Part shown: positions 23,606 to 36,400 of the stretch, piece after piece
Position numbering within the stretch: the first letter of the stretch is position 1
Layout of the letters: the number at the start of each line of letters is the position of its first letter
Source of the DNA: Aphelocoma coerulescens
Lineage: Eukaryota > Chordata > Aves > Passeriformes > Corvidae
Assembly (NCBI RefSeq): GCF_041296385.1
Contig: NC_091014.1
Location: 17,087,578 to 17,151,577, forward strand
Length of the DNA stretch: 64,000 nt
Reading direction: 5' to 3'
Made by a program: the position numbers and the translations under genes
Notes under the pieces: model-generated
The model's input: only the letters and a program-made list of their open reading frames with translations
What the model was told of the DNA's origin: nothing
Databases searched by the model: none

Positions 23606-26600
23606 TGGCTTTGGAGAGAAAAGGGAGGTGGACAGATGGGGTGATAATGCCCTCAGCCACACTTACTGGTCTGTCAGAGCCCCCGGCTTCCTCTGACAGC
23701 ATCCCAGCACTGCCTCCACACTTACAAATTTTCTGTTTCAGTAATATCAGCACAAATTTCCCTGTGGCAAACTCCAAGCCACTGTCCTGTTGTCTACCAT
23801 GTGCACACCCAAATGTTCAAAAACCCTAGCTGGACTCCCCAAGCCATGCTATGATAAAGCATTCGAAAATTGAATTCTGCAGTTTTGTCTTCAAACTGTA
23901 CAAGAATAAAAGATAGCAAGTTAATTTTTTTTGTAAATTTGGTTGGGGTTTTTTTGTTATGATAAAGCAGAATTTTCACATATCTGCATGAATTCTTAGG
24001 GACACAGTGAACTCCTTCTTCCAGGACTTCTCTGAGACACTGGGGTGGCCCAAGGCACTGCCAGAGCAGTGCATGTTCAAGCTGTGGTCCCACATCAGTG
24101 CCACTGCCAGGTTCTGCATGGGGGACAAGGAGAGGGTTTTATCAGTAGATTAAGGGTCTGTGATTGCCCCCTGGAGCAGAGGTGACATCACTTCTTTCCT
24201 GCAGGAAAGAGAAGGCAAAGAAGAGCACCATGAGGCTGTGGCAGAGGGACGTTGCTGTCAGGCAACTGTGTGGTCTCTGGGGGCGAGGGAGCTCGTCATC
24301 CTGCTCCACGTTAGCCCAGTCCTATGGAATCAGAGTGATGGCCACTGTCATCTCAAGGGATTAGCCTGCCTGGAAATTCTTTTCTTTGGCACAGTCAGTG
24401 TCTACTCTTCATATATCAGACCCTACATGATTTGCTGCCTCTTCGGCGTTGCAGCTCAGTGTGTTGTTTTTGATCATTAGAGCCTCTCACTGTCTTTGTG
24501 CATTACTCCGTTCAGCTGGGAATTGTTTTCGGTGAGAATCATCTGCTCTGGAGCTGATCCCAATCTCAGCCACAGATAACATCAGTGAAATGCAAGGTCT
24601 AGACACAGATTCATGATTAAGAAATAATGATCTATAGAACTCTTTGACAGATCAGTATATGTCAAGATATGCAAGAATATTTTAATGTGACTTCAATAGA
24701 CAGATTTGCTGAATGTTAGTTGCAAATCATTTGTTCTTGGTAAGGATTTACCTTTTTAATGTGCATTGTATTTACTTGTGCAATAAGTGTCAAAAAACTA
24801 GCAGATATATTTATTTCATTCTATAGCATGTATCAAAGAACTATTTATTCACAGTACAGTGATCATAAATTTGGTTTCCTTAGTGATTTCCCCTGTGTGC
24901 ATGAACTCTGGTTTATGTTCAAAATTCTTTTCCCTGTTAGATCAAATTATTTGTCTTCAGGGAAGATGGGTGGACTGAAGTGACACAGTAATACTTGTGA
25001 TGGAAATCTGAAAAACGAGTACTTTTGTGATTATTTACAAGGCAGATATTGGAGAACTGTGTGTTCATTATGTTGTACTCAAAATAATAGGCTCAAAAAA
25101 TCTGGCTTTTATCCATAGAGGTGGAATGGAGCATGTGTTAATTCCAACACTTAAAATTGCATATAAAGAAGATAGATGGAAGAAGAAATTCTCAAAAAAC
25201 TCCTCAAAACATAAGTTTCTTTCTAAGATTTCCCTCCTTCATATGGATTTTCTGCTCCATAGTCTTGTGACTCTGGAGACATGCCTTAGATCACTTCATT
25301 GTAATATCATGTGTTGAACAGAGCAATGTTCATGTGAGCAAATGAGAGTAGAACCAGCTCCTTGGGGTTTCAGTATCTGGTGTCAGGTTGTTTGAGGAGA
25401 AAAATAATATATTCTTACACACTTTATTCCTTCACATTCTTCATTTCTACCCTGAAGAAGGTTTTTTAAAGTATAATAAGCATTTGGAATTTTCAGACTA
25501 AGAAATTTAGAAACGGGGGAAGAAAATTGGACTCCTTTGACTCTCTTTAAGCATTAAAATCTTTCCTTGTTTTTTAAGAGGAAAGAAACTTGATGCAGGT
25601 TTATATGAGGTTGCAACCATTATTTGAGGCTGTACAAGCAGGATCTGAATGATTTTGTTAAAGATGTTAGCGAATCCACAGACCCAGTAATGTGTAATGC
25701 CCCTTGCTCTGCAACCTGTTGGGAGCTGTGCTGTGCTCTGACTCCCTTTGACAGGGGATGGCTGACAGTACTGTGTTTTCTCTTTATCGGTAAGTTTCTT
25801 GTTATTTTTTTTTAATACTGGAGTACAAATGTGAGAAAAATTACAGTATTGTCTTGGCTGTGTGGGATGCAGTTCTTAGACCATGGATGTGTTATGCTTG
25901 CTGTTATAGTGGTGTTTGGAGGCTGTGATCAGGATCTGCTCAGCTGTCCTAGATGCTGTCACACTTGCAGAGTTCATAATAGTTGTAGAAGTAAGTCTTG
26001 AGGAGGGACTTGAAGGTTTGAAGCTAAAGCTTTGCTCTTCACTGAACAAAGAAAGGGTGAAAAGCCTCTGGAGGTAAAGTGAAGCATTAAGTAGCCCGTG
26101 GTAGCAGCAGTGATAGTGCAGAGCATGGGTAAGGGAGCTTGAGCTGATGTTAGAAACAGAAGATACTCTTGTTCGTTTCCACACTTCTAGGAAAATGATG
26201 GTGTTCAGTTACCAAGAGTGTGACTGACTTAGAAAATTCAGCAACTAAAAGAGCAAAGCAGCATTTTCTACATTTTCACCTTCATTTTGTTGCTGTTCTC
26301 TGCTTTCATCCTTCGGTTGCTTATACACTGAGTGACTGCAAAATCCAACCAAACAAGCCCTAGCAGATCTAGTAATTTTTTTTGCTTGTTTGCTTTTTTT
26401 AATCCTGCTTAACCAGATAAAAAAATGAAAGGCATACAGCAGGGGAATATGACAGCTCAGGAGAGGAATAGAAAAGGTTTTCATGTAAAACAACTCATTT
26501 TGGATTGACACAGGAATTTATTGTTTTAACGACTGGGAAAGTAAAGGATGCTTAAAGGCAAATTATGTATTTTTTGAGACATAATTTCTTCAGCTCATGT

Positions 26601-28670
26601 CTTGTAGAAGTGTTAGTATATGATTCTGTGGGAAAACTCAGGATGGACAGTGAAGTTCATCTCAAATTTTCAAAGCTATATTGACTGTTTTGCTCTAGTA
26701 CATTATGACAACATGGTAGCAATCCTTTTGGCAGCCACATAAGCCCTAAAATTTTCTAAAGTGAGCTAAGTGGTCGACAGTTTATTAATGTTCCCATAAT
26801 GGTGCCATTGTGCAGCTTGTTTCTGTGCTGATTTCGTAAGTAGAACACAGCAAATTTTGTGATGGCAACTCTTGTAGCAAAGCCTGAGTGAAGTGTGTCA
26901 CACCATGTGAGTTAATTTGGTCTAACAGCAGTTCATTCCCTGGACGAATAAGAAAAGGCACTGGTGTATGTGAAAAACAGTCTTGAGCTATGTTCCTTTA
27001 ATGTTGTTGTAACAGTGTGGTAGTGTTTTAAAAGGGGTAAAGAAGTTAAAATTCATAAACTTAGGACTTGCATGGCAAACCTGACATAAGAATTATAGCA
27101 GTTGATTAATGCACTTGTTTTAAAATTACTAAGGAAACTTATAGAATACTAGCTATTAGCACACTATTTACTCAAGGTATCTCAAGATGTGTGGTCATGG
27201 TAGCTTTTGCCTTAGCTGCTTCCTAATGAACAGCAACATCTTTGTTTTCTTATTTAAAGTTTCTCTGAATAGTTCACCATAATATCAAATAATTGTTGCT
27301 GAAGGGTAGTTAATGACCCAATATACAGCTATTATAGCAAAATGATGTCTGTTAAGGAAGCAGTCTTTAAAAGAATAATTAAACAATTTTCATGGAGCCC
27401 TGGATGGTGGAAGTGCAGCTTCTTAGCATGATATTTATTTAAGCACATTTTAGGAGCAATTTAAGTCAGACATTTGTTATTCTCTAATGGACACTGGAAG
27501 TTCTCCACCACTGAACAAACAGATTTTCACAGTTCTAGTTGTTGTGTTCCTGAGCAATGTTTCTCTTGAAAGGGTTTCCTACCAGCTGTGGACTTACAGT
27601 TTATTATGTGATGCTGAAGGTCTAATGTCTTAATTAACAGACTGTTAATTATGTTAATGGTGCTTAGGAAAAGATTATTAAGAAATTTAGTTAATAGTCC
27701 TTTGCAGTGCTAAGCCATTGTAATATTGAGATATGAAGATATTACCATGGTGTCTCTTAGTGAAAGAGAAGATGAAGGAATGAAAAGAATACAGTGCTTA
27801 CTGCTGAAACCTTACAAAAAGAAAAAGTGAAATTTCAAAATAAATAATTTAATTGGAGTCATGCTAGAAATCTTGCTACAGCCCATCCAGCCTCTGGTAC
27901 TGTTTTGTTTTGTCCCATTGTCACTGATAGTCTTTCAGAACATGATAGCATTCAAGGTGTAAAAACTGGGTAAGTATAGAAGTAATGAGAATGAAAATCC
28001 CTGAGGTAAAGCCATGTCATGACATATTTCACTACAAGGAATAACATCGGCAGATATTGCCATGAATAATGTGCTAATAAAGTAGTGTGTTTGTAAAACT
28101 AGATTGAATGGAGCAAACTAGAGAGGGTTTGATAAGACATATGATATTATTATAGAACTTATTTGTGTTTATTTGCAAGTCCTTGATAAATTTGCACTTG
28201 GGATATTTGGTACATAATGGCAATTCTGGAGTCACTTGAAAGAAGTGAAAAACCCAGGTGAAGATGTCCATGAGAAAACAACAGATAGTTCCACAAGGTA
28301 AAAACCCACAGTGATTTTTTTGAGTCTTATATATACAGTGCACATCTTTATGTTGGGTAGTAAGCTGGATGATTTTAATTTGGATTTATTAATCTTTTAA
28401 GTTATTCAAACTTGGTACATATATTCTGTCAATTAGAAAAATGTAGTCTTATAAAAAATGTACTTTAATAAAAATTTTCTTTAAACTAATTGTTTCAGGA
28501 TTTTCAAGAAAAAAAGTAAGGCCAACTAGTTTCCCTGTCTTGCTACCCTTGCTGCACCTCGCCTTCAGGTTTCAAACAACAAATCAGTATTAATTAGGAG
28601 TCAGTAAGTTACTGGGTATTATACTTGGCATGCTATAAACTAGGAATTCGCAGGATGGTCCTCTGGATAC
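23606..28670. other. Gene-free DNA, about 5 kb
   Basis: No supported gene. A frame at 24160-24480 (106 codons) and one at 25876-26184 on the minus strand (102 codons) have no family resemblance. The stretch 27200-27720 is repeat-free, AT-rich and dense in TAATTA, ATTAAT and similar cores, a composition often seen in conserved vertebrate enhancers. This is an inference only. Confidence 0.55.
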
Positions 28671-29014
28671 AGAATCACAGAATGGTTTGGGTTGAAAGGG
28701 ACTTTAAAGATCATCTAGTTCCAACCTCCTGTCATGGGCAGGGACATCTTCCCAGGGACCAGGTTGCTCAAAGCCTCATCCAACCTGTCCTTGAACACTT
28801 CCAGGGATGGGGCATCCACAGCTTCTCCGGGCAACTGTTCCAGTGCCTCACTGCCCTCACAGTGAAGAATTTCTTCCTAATAGTCTAAACATACCTCTTT
28901 CAGCTTAAACTCATTCCCCCTTGTCCTGCCACTACATGCCCCATCTCTCTCAGCCTGTCCTCATAGGAGAGGTGCTCCAGCCCTCTGATCATCTTTGTGG
29001 CACTCCCCTGTGCT
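28671..29014 (-). mobile_element. CR1 LINE, 3' end, copy 1
   Basis: The plus strand starts AGAATCACAGAATGG, the reverse complement of the CR1 3' terminus, and continues through the standard CR1 3' UTR and ORF2 C-terminal wording to about 29014. It is therefore a 5'-truncated CR1 on the minus strand, about 344 bp, the usual form of CR1 in birds. Divergence is moderate and the core wording is easily readable, so it is younger than copy 2 to its right. The two copies cover overlapping parts of the CR1 consensus and so cannot be one element. The open frame on the plus strand across it is antisense and not a gene. Confidence 0.92.
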
Positions 29015-29324
29015 TACAGCAGGATAAGTACAGAAGGTTTCTCAGAGCCATGACCAGACATCTTTTGAGTATCTCCAAGCGGGGAGATTCCAAAACATCT
29101 CTGGGCAACCTGTTCTGATGTTTGACCAACTTCATAACAAAAAGTCTCTTACTTATATTTAGATGGAATTTTCTATATTTTGTGGCCATTTCCTCTGATC
29201 CACTGGACACAACCAAGAAAAATGTGGCTTTGTCTTTTTTACACCCTCCTGTCAGGTGTATCGTTGATAAGATTCCTTTGATGCTTCTCTTCTCTAGGCT
29301 GAACAGTTCCCATTCTTTGAGCAT
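28989..29324 (-). pseudogene. Decayed CR1 ORF2 C-terminus
   Basis: A minus-strand frame of 111 codons reads as the C-terminal end of CR1 ORF2, the endonuclease/reverse-transcriptase protein of the LINE. Recognisable parts are LFSLEKRS near residue 7 and NRLPRDVLESPRLE near residues 76-89, which match the usual LFSLEKRRLRGDL and NRLPREVVESPSLE-type wording. The N-terminal domains are absent and the frame is only a remnant, so it is not functional. A further minus frame at 29352-29576 holds more upstream ORF2 residues with decay. Confidence 0.75.
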
Positions 29325-29650
29325 TTTTTGTGTGAAAGATGGTCCAACCCCTTAATCACCTTTGTGTCCCTTTGCTGAATGCACTTCAGTGCATCCATGC
29401 CTGTCTTGTACTGGCAGCTCAGCAGTGGACACAATGCCTGGCTGTGTCTCCCCAGGGCAGAGGGGAAGGATCATCTCCCCTGACCTGCTGACAGCATTCC
29501 TAGTGCAGCCTGGGAGGCTGCTGGCCTGATTCACTGCAAGGGCATATTGCTGGTCTGTGTTCAACCTGGTGTCCACAAGGACCCCACAGCCCTTTTATGG
29601 CGAGATGCTTTCCATCCAGTTAGCCCCATGCTGGTGCATTGAGTTATTTT
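29015..29650 (-). mobile_element. CR1 LINE, 3' part, copy 2 (older)
   Basis: Directly behind copy 1 the sequence restarts within the ORF2 C-terminus and runs about 635 bp further towards the 5' end of a CR1 on the same strand. It is more diverged than copy 1. Its own 3' terminus is lost or interrupted, which fits insertion of copy 1 into the tail of copy 2. The 5' limit near 29650 is where the CR1 wording about the reverse-transcriptase end fades. Subfamily not determined. Confidence 0.85.
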
Positions 29651-32600
29651 TTATACTTTAAACTAATTTTTTAAAAAAAGCTAAAAGCAAATATTTCAGC
29701 CTATCTCTTAAAAAAAAAAACCCAAACATTTCTGCTTTTCTGTTTTTTTTCTCCATAAAAGGGTCAGAACAGTAGCTGAGCTTCAGCAATGTGGTAAAAC
29801 ACCACTGAGAACACTAAAGCAGCATTATGTGTAACCTTATATATACCATAAGGAAACTTGGAATTAAAATATGCAGAAATAAAGAAGGATTGTGATAAAC
29901 AGTTGAAAATTCTAATGAGAAAAAAGACATGGATGATTGTGTACTAAAGACAGTTTAAGTTGTATCTCTTATGTGGGTTTTTTGTTGTAGGTTTTGGGGT
30001 TTTTTTAGAATTACTCAAATAGCACAGCATATGTTGCTCAGTTTTCAGTATTAGACATTGTCTTTCAGGGTCAACTGAAAAAATGCAAAGGAATCAATGA
30101 TATAGTCCTAGGGCCAGTTCTGGCATATTTGGAAGCAGAGATGGAGCTGCTCCTAGGCATTTTTTGAGGGCTAAATGTGCAGCTGACAACAGCTGGAAAT
30201 GCATTAACTGCAGCCATTGTAATTGAGACTTCGAACAAGAAGTGGAGGAGGCATAATTTTCTTGTTTGGATTTGCCACTAACTTTGTTATGAGAAAACTT
30301 GGGCAACTAAAGGCACTACAACAATGCACCAGGCATTTCACATTTTGTTGACACACTGTTAGAAACCAAAAGTCTGTCTAGCATCTCAAGCAAGATCACA
30401 TTAATTATGAAAAACAATCTGATGAGAATCCATCATATCACTGCTCAAACATTCCATTGCAATGCAAAAGATTGTAAGAGCTGAATTAATTAGTATACAC
30501 TGCCAATGGCATATGCCAATGAGGATATCTAGTAGGAAATCAAGTTATGAACTTGTAAAAGCAGGTGCACTGGTAGCTCATGATAGAGAGAGATTTGGTT
30601 GGTGAAAATCTACAATTTAAAGACCAAATCTTCAAGTGAAACATTATTTCAGGTTTTGTATATGATGTGACGGCTGAAATATTGGCTATAAAGGCAGAGC
30701 CAGTATCTGTCAAAGGAGGTGTGGTTCTGGGTACCTGGAACAGTATGATAGAGAGTGCAAAGAACAGTTATATTGAACAGAAACATCTTGGAACTAGCAG
30801 GACAAAAGGAAGTAAAACAAGAATTAATATAGAGGATGGACTGGAGACTTTTTCATTTGGTTTGGTTTTGCTCCTAAAAGATTTGATGGCAAGGAAAGGA
30901 TCTATAATCAGGATATTTGGTTTTTTGTCCTGGGTGCCTTACTGTGATTTGAATACATGTAGTGTAGAGTGAATATGTGCATCCAGAGTGTAGACAGTTT
31001 GTTTTATGATGCCTTTTCTCTTTTTGCCTCAAAAACAATAAGAGTATTTCCACTGTACATTTTCAGAACTTGATGAGATTTAAAAGCATTCTTCCCATGT
31101 GAGAGCATCATATGAAGAAAGGAATTACCAAGCTAGAACAAAAAAAGATTTTTTTTTTGCCAGATAAAACAAAATAGGAGAATAGGAAGAAGAGGAATAT
31201 TCGCCTCTTCAACAGCATGCTTAAGAGTTTAATTTATACACAACATAATTGATCTGAATCATAACAAAACTGAATAAATACCTTGGAGATTTCAAAGAAA
31301 ATGTTAGCATTATTACTCAAATACCAAGTGATGGTAATATAAAAATATTTATTTTCATAACATGTTGCAAACATGACAGCTTGATAATATTCTTGATAAT
31401 TATAGCTGACATTTTCTTTGAAAAATAATAAACAGTATGATCTCCTGGAGCAATTACACAAATGATTATTGGGAATGTGCCCTGAGATATTCACAGAGAG
31501 TAGCACTCAGAATGGGGCCAGGGTTCCTCCAAGGCTGGTGTTGTGGGTTGACAACTGCCTCCCATCTCTCAGTGAGCAAATAAGAACCTGAGCCTGAGAA
31601 GTGAGAAAAGAAGGACTTTCAGAAAAGACATAATGATTATTGAAAAAGGTTGAGAATTACTGTGCTTCAAGTAAAACACAGGAAGCCACAATGCCATTTT
31701 TTGTTCAAATAAAGCTGATCCATTATGTTACACAGAACTCACAGAAATGTATTAAGCACTTAAGGATTCCTCAGTATGAAGAGCTGTACTGCATATCCTA
31801 TCAGTTAAATATTTATTTCTGAGGACAGCTAAGGACAATACTTTTATGTGCAGAAGTGATAATGCTGTAAATGCAGACAAATGATGGTAAAATCCCTGTA
31901 GAATGGGAAAGCTTCAAGTACAACGTTCCACAAGAAATCTTGGAAATCTTGAATGCCTCATGTCTTGAGCAATGAGGGGAAGTCAATATAGATAATTTTT
32001 AACATACTGTACAGTGCTTTGCACATTACCAAATGTGGGTGAATGAATGTCTGTGCACAGCAACTGTAATACATTGCACAAATCTTAGGGCTGTGAGCTG
32101 ATTGTTTGTAACAAAAAAAGCCATGAGTAACTATGCCACTATGCAGCATTTCTGAAGTTCAGATGCTTACTGTTATGGGAGTTAGGGACTTAAGAGCCTA
32201 ATCACAAGACTTTTGGAGAAATTAGTTGAGTAATTTTCATTAATTTGCATAATTTATTTCATTCATTTATTGTATTTATTGTATTTAATCATAAATTGAT
32301 CACATAATTTATTAATTCACATTAATTTCTATCTAAATGAATACAGTTTTTTTAATAAATAAATAGTCTCTTTATAAGTAGTTTCGTTTACAAACAAAAC
32401 CTGATTATTAAAACCATGTATTTATGTTTGTGAAACTGCAGTTTGATGTTTAATAACTGAAAATATGTTGCAGTAGAGTAGTAATAATGGCTAAAACTGT
32501 CTATAAAAAGTTTTGGTAGAAGTACAGTACTATGTGGGCAATCCCTGTTCTGAAATGCATGTTTGGCACTCCTCTTCTATCATTGAAGAGAAACTATGGG

Positions 32601-33126
32601 ATGTATAAGCTGAAAACTCAGCTGATGCCAGAACAATTTCCTGACTATTATAATGTTATTCACTAACCATTTCATCAGTTGGAGTAGGATATTGATATTT
32701 TCTTCTCTAGAGGATCACATGGGTTAAAGGGATAATATTTTGTTCTTTATATTAAACTCTTCAATTTGAGAACACGTTGGGGTTTTTTTTCCCCCTCCAT
32801 GACTGTTTCTGAAAATAAAAGGTGGCAAGGCCCAATTTTGTGTATGGTTTATGGTCTAGGGGTAGTTCTGCATAGGAAGAAATTGCCTGCTCGACACAAT
32901 GAAAATAACTCAGTAGAGCCCCAAGAATGAGTTGTCAGCAGCACTGTGGGGTAGTGCAGTGTCATATTCAGCCTCACACATGTAGCTTGGGGAAACATGC
33001 TGATGGAGAAAGTTGAAAACTTACATATGGAGAAGAGCATGCCTTTCACCAGCAGTCAAAAGTGTCACCAGTGTCTCTTCCTCACACCTGCTACAGATCA
33101 CAAGGCTGTAAGGAGGATGGTTTGGG
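29651..33126. other. Gene-free AT-rich DNA
   Basis: No supported gene. A plus-strand frame of 101 codons at 30667-30972 has no family resemblance. The wording TGTTGTGGGTTGAC at 31539-31552 recalls the start of a common avian LTR, but the following sequence does not continue the match. Confidence 0.55.
32225..32370. repeat. Very AT-rich stretch
   Basis: About 145 bp is almost entirely A and T with repeated ATTTATT and ATTAAT cores, including a short tandem TTTATTGTA pair. It is low-complexity DNA; a matrix-attachment or homeodomain-bound site is possible but not shown. Confidence 0.6.
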
Positions 33127-33353
33127 CCAAGCTGATGTAAGGACAAGAAAAAATGGGCACAAACTCAAAGACAGGAAACATTTTTTAGTGTGAGGGTGAC
33201 TAAGGACGTTGTAGAATCTCCATCCTTGGAGATGTTAAAAAGCTGTCTGGACTTTGCCCTGGACAACTTGCATCTGGTGGCCCTGCTTGAGCAGGGGGTT
33301 GGACCAGATAACTGACAGAGGTCCTTTCCAACCTTGACCACACTGTCACTCTG
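33127..33353 (+). mobile_element. CR1 LINE, 3' end, plus orientation
   Basis: The sequence reads forward through the last ORF2 codons and the CR1 3' UTR: CATCTGGTGGCCCTGCTTGA, then GGTTGGACCAGAT, then GTCCTTTCCAACCTTGACCA and an eroded terminal repeat of the ATTCTGTGA kind. It is about 225 bp, 5'-truncated, with moderate divergence. It is the only clearly plus-strand CR1 of ordinary avian type in the window. The minus-strand frame over it is antisense. Confidence 0.9.
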
Positions 33354-33392
33354 CAAAGACATCCTGGAGGTCATCTATGTGGATGGAATTCA

Positions 33393-33423
33393 AGAAGGTA
33401 CAAGAAGGTTTCTTGTACCTTCT
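33393..33423. repeat. Perfect hairpin, 14-bp arms, 3-base loop
   Basis: AGAAGGTACAAGAA at 33393-33406 is exactly reverse-complementary to TTCTTGTACCTTCT at 33410-33423, with loop GGT. In addition CAAGAAGGT occurs twice in direct order at 33391-33399 and 33401-33409, and a further GTACAAGAA follows near 33432. The cluster lies about 40 bp downstream of the CR1 3' end. A near loopless palindrome like this often arises by template switching during replication. Confidence 0.9.
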
Positions 33424-36400
33424 GCTCTCAGTACAAGAAACAGTATTACAGTCAAAGGCTGTGATGTGGTCAGAATTTCTTTGCAATGCATATTTCTGTT
33501 TTGACTCCAGACCAAACATATACCTTAAAGACATGATATTTGTAAGAAAATCTTAATCTTTTTCATCAGTTCACACTCTCAGAAAATTCAGGTTTTCTAA
33601 TCTTCTGAGTCAGAGGAACAGATCTTTTCACCTGACTGTTTACTGGTGTTATTCATATACACTATTATAGGCAAACTTGACAATACTCGTATATAAAAAA
33701 GCACAGGTCAGACGTTCGCTGTACAGGTAATGCAAAATATTTCAGTGTAGGTGTAGTAACGACAGGAGAGCATAAAGGAGAAGGTCAGTAGTTTGCTGCT
33801 ATTTAGTCTATTGAACATAATAACATTTGGGTGGACTTATTAATTGCACAGTCCGGATTTCAATTTCTCTTCTGACTGGGTGCAAAACGTGGGTACCTTT
33901 AAGTAACTAATTTGTACAGACAACTGTGATAATTATTACCTGAAAGAGAGATTGCAGTAATACCTGATCAGTTACAAAAGCCACTGAACTTTCTGAACAT
34001 ATATTTTTCCCGTCTTTTATTTGCAGACACAAATATGTAAATGATTCTCTAAAAATCTAGTCTTACTATTAAAACTTCTTAATTTGTGAAACTGGACTGT
34101 GTAGAAAGAAGAGAAAAGACAAAAGGAATTTAAATGAGCCCAGATAGATTTGCATAATGTGGGAATATCACTACATTTTAATATCTATTATAATGTTTCT
34201 GATACTTAATAAAATCAGGTAAGTGCCAGATTTTAGTAAAGGTCATCATAGTGCATTTTCATTTTATAGCTAAAACATTTCCTCATTTATTAAGATTATT
34301 TTAAATTGAATGAATTAAATGAATGAATGACATACTACAGAGGTAAATATTAAGGAAGGAGAATTATTATTTAAGTTAAAGGATGGTATTGGCAAAAGAT
34401 CAAATGACTGTAAATTGGCCATGAATAAATTTAGAGGGGAAATTGGAAGAAGGCTCCTTATCTGTCCAAGAAGTATGTTTCTGGAACTGTCTGACAAAGA
34501 GGGAGGGGATTGAGTAATCTAAACTGTTTTATAAGTAATGTGTATCTGCTTTGGAAAGGGATCACATAACTAAATATGAGATCTCATGGAGTGAGATTTG
34601 TCAGAGGATCCTTGGGAAGTCATTTCATCCTGGGGCACAAGTTTGCAGTGACAGTTTTCAGATATGTGGTGTGTCAATATTCCCAAAGAGGTCCCTTAGA
34701 AGTGCTATTGCCAGAAATTCATATAATCATGTCCATGTTGCTGAGTTTCTATTCAGCACTGGTTAGAAATATCAGTTTCCTATCTTGATCTATATTTGGC
34801 TTTCTTTGGGTCTGCATTCACTGTCCTCTGAAGCCTTAGAGGTGAGCAAGTGGACAAAGATGGTGTGAAATTGTACCTTTAATGGCTTTGCATCCTTAGG
34901 TGTGTGGTTGCTGTCCCTGATCACACAGTCAGTGCAAAACTGGCAGGTGCCAGGTACGAGCTTAAGTGAAAATTCTTTCCTGAATTTAAATTAGCAGCAG
35001 TCCTGCAGTCTGTGTCTATCTTAGGACTCTCTCTGAGTTTTATTTAGCAACTAAATCACAGGGACCTGTGGTATTAGCAAGATGCTCTCTGCTTTCACCT
35101 AGGGCATAGTTCAGGCTTGGCTTTCTGAAGGAGTGCTGGGAAGATTTTTTTTATCCTTTACTGAGTGGTATAGATGTTTTCAGACTCTTTTCAAACCAGA
35201 CAGCTGTGGCATGGCTGCCTGAAATTTGGAAAACTGGACTCTGTGAAATGGCTAATTTCTCCAGTCCTTGGTTCTCAAATAAGGTAATCACCTTATTTTA
35301 AACAGAAAGATTAGATTCCATTTCTTAACACGTAATACACATTCCTTAATTTTCTAATTCTGTAACCATTTTCTTACAGAATTTTTGCTTCTTGATCATC
35401 TTTCTTCACATTGGCACTCCCTACTTAACTATATGATTATGTGGGTGAAAGGAGACATCTGAAATGGAAGGTTTGCCTTTGATTCTGATGCAAGAGGGAA
35501 GAAAAGAGGATACAATGTAATCAATATTTATCAGTGGTTAAGCCTTTGCTCCTAAGAACAATGATCCCATGGAAGCCAGGTTGTGAAGTCTAATGACAAA
35601 GCTAAAAAGACAAAATTGCTTTGTACTTGCTTATGACACCTGCCTTTAGCAGTGTTTTGAGCTTCAAATCTAAAAAACTAACAAAATGCCCTCCTGAATA
35701 AAGTCAGTTCTCACCCTTTTGTGAAATACTGCAGGCAGTGTCTTCAATACCACCCACTGTCTGTTCATCTGAGGCTCACAGCTAACCAGCAGCGCTGCTG
35801 ATACCAATACCATAACTTCCAGTTCTCATCTCTGTGTGTTATGCATTGAATATGGTTATATCATGATGAAATTATGATTTGTAGTGTTCCTGTTTTTCAT
35901 AATGTTTTCCCATTAAATGCCATGAAATTGTGAGTGCAATACGAAATAATTCTGACCTTTTTTTTCTTCAGATTTGTCAAAGGACTCCAAAATGACAGGC
36001 AAAGACTATTAACTTATGTATAGTCTTGATTAAGAGAATCTGCTATGATGGCCACTGCTTTTCCCCCTCTAGATTTTCTTAAATCTGATCTTCTTCACTG
36101 TTCTGGTTTACAACTTCTTCAGGGTGAGGGAAAACAACTCCTCCTATTCCCTGTTGCAGAAATGAACTTTACAGTGCAAAGGCTGTCTAAACCCACATTC
36201 CAGCTGTCACTGAAAATTTTAGCATATTACAGCAAATAAACCAGTCTGCTGCTGAAAAATAAATTAGAATTAGAAGTGGTCAGAAATGCTTTGCCCTGCT
36301 CATTTGCCTATGATATATGTGATGAATTTCAGTAAAAGAGATTTTGATCACAATTTCCATCAAAACTTCTTCACTTTCCAACAACAACATTTGAGTAGTT

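Noticed and set aside
31539..31552. TGTTGTGGGTTGAC, resembling the start of a common avian LTR
   Set aside because: Only about 14 bases agree with the wording I remember; the following sequence does not, and no second end was found.
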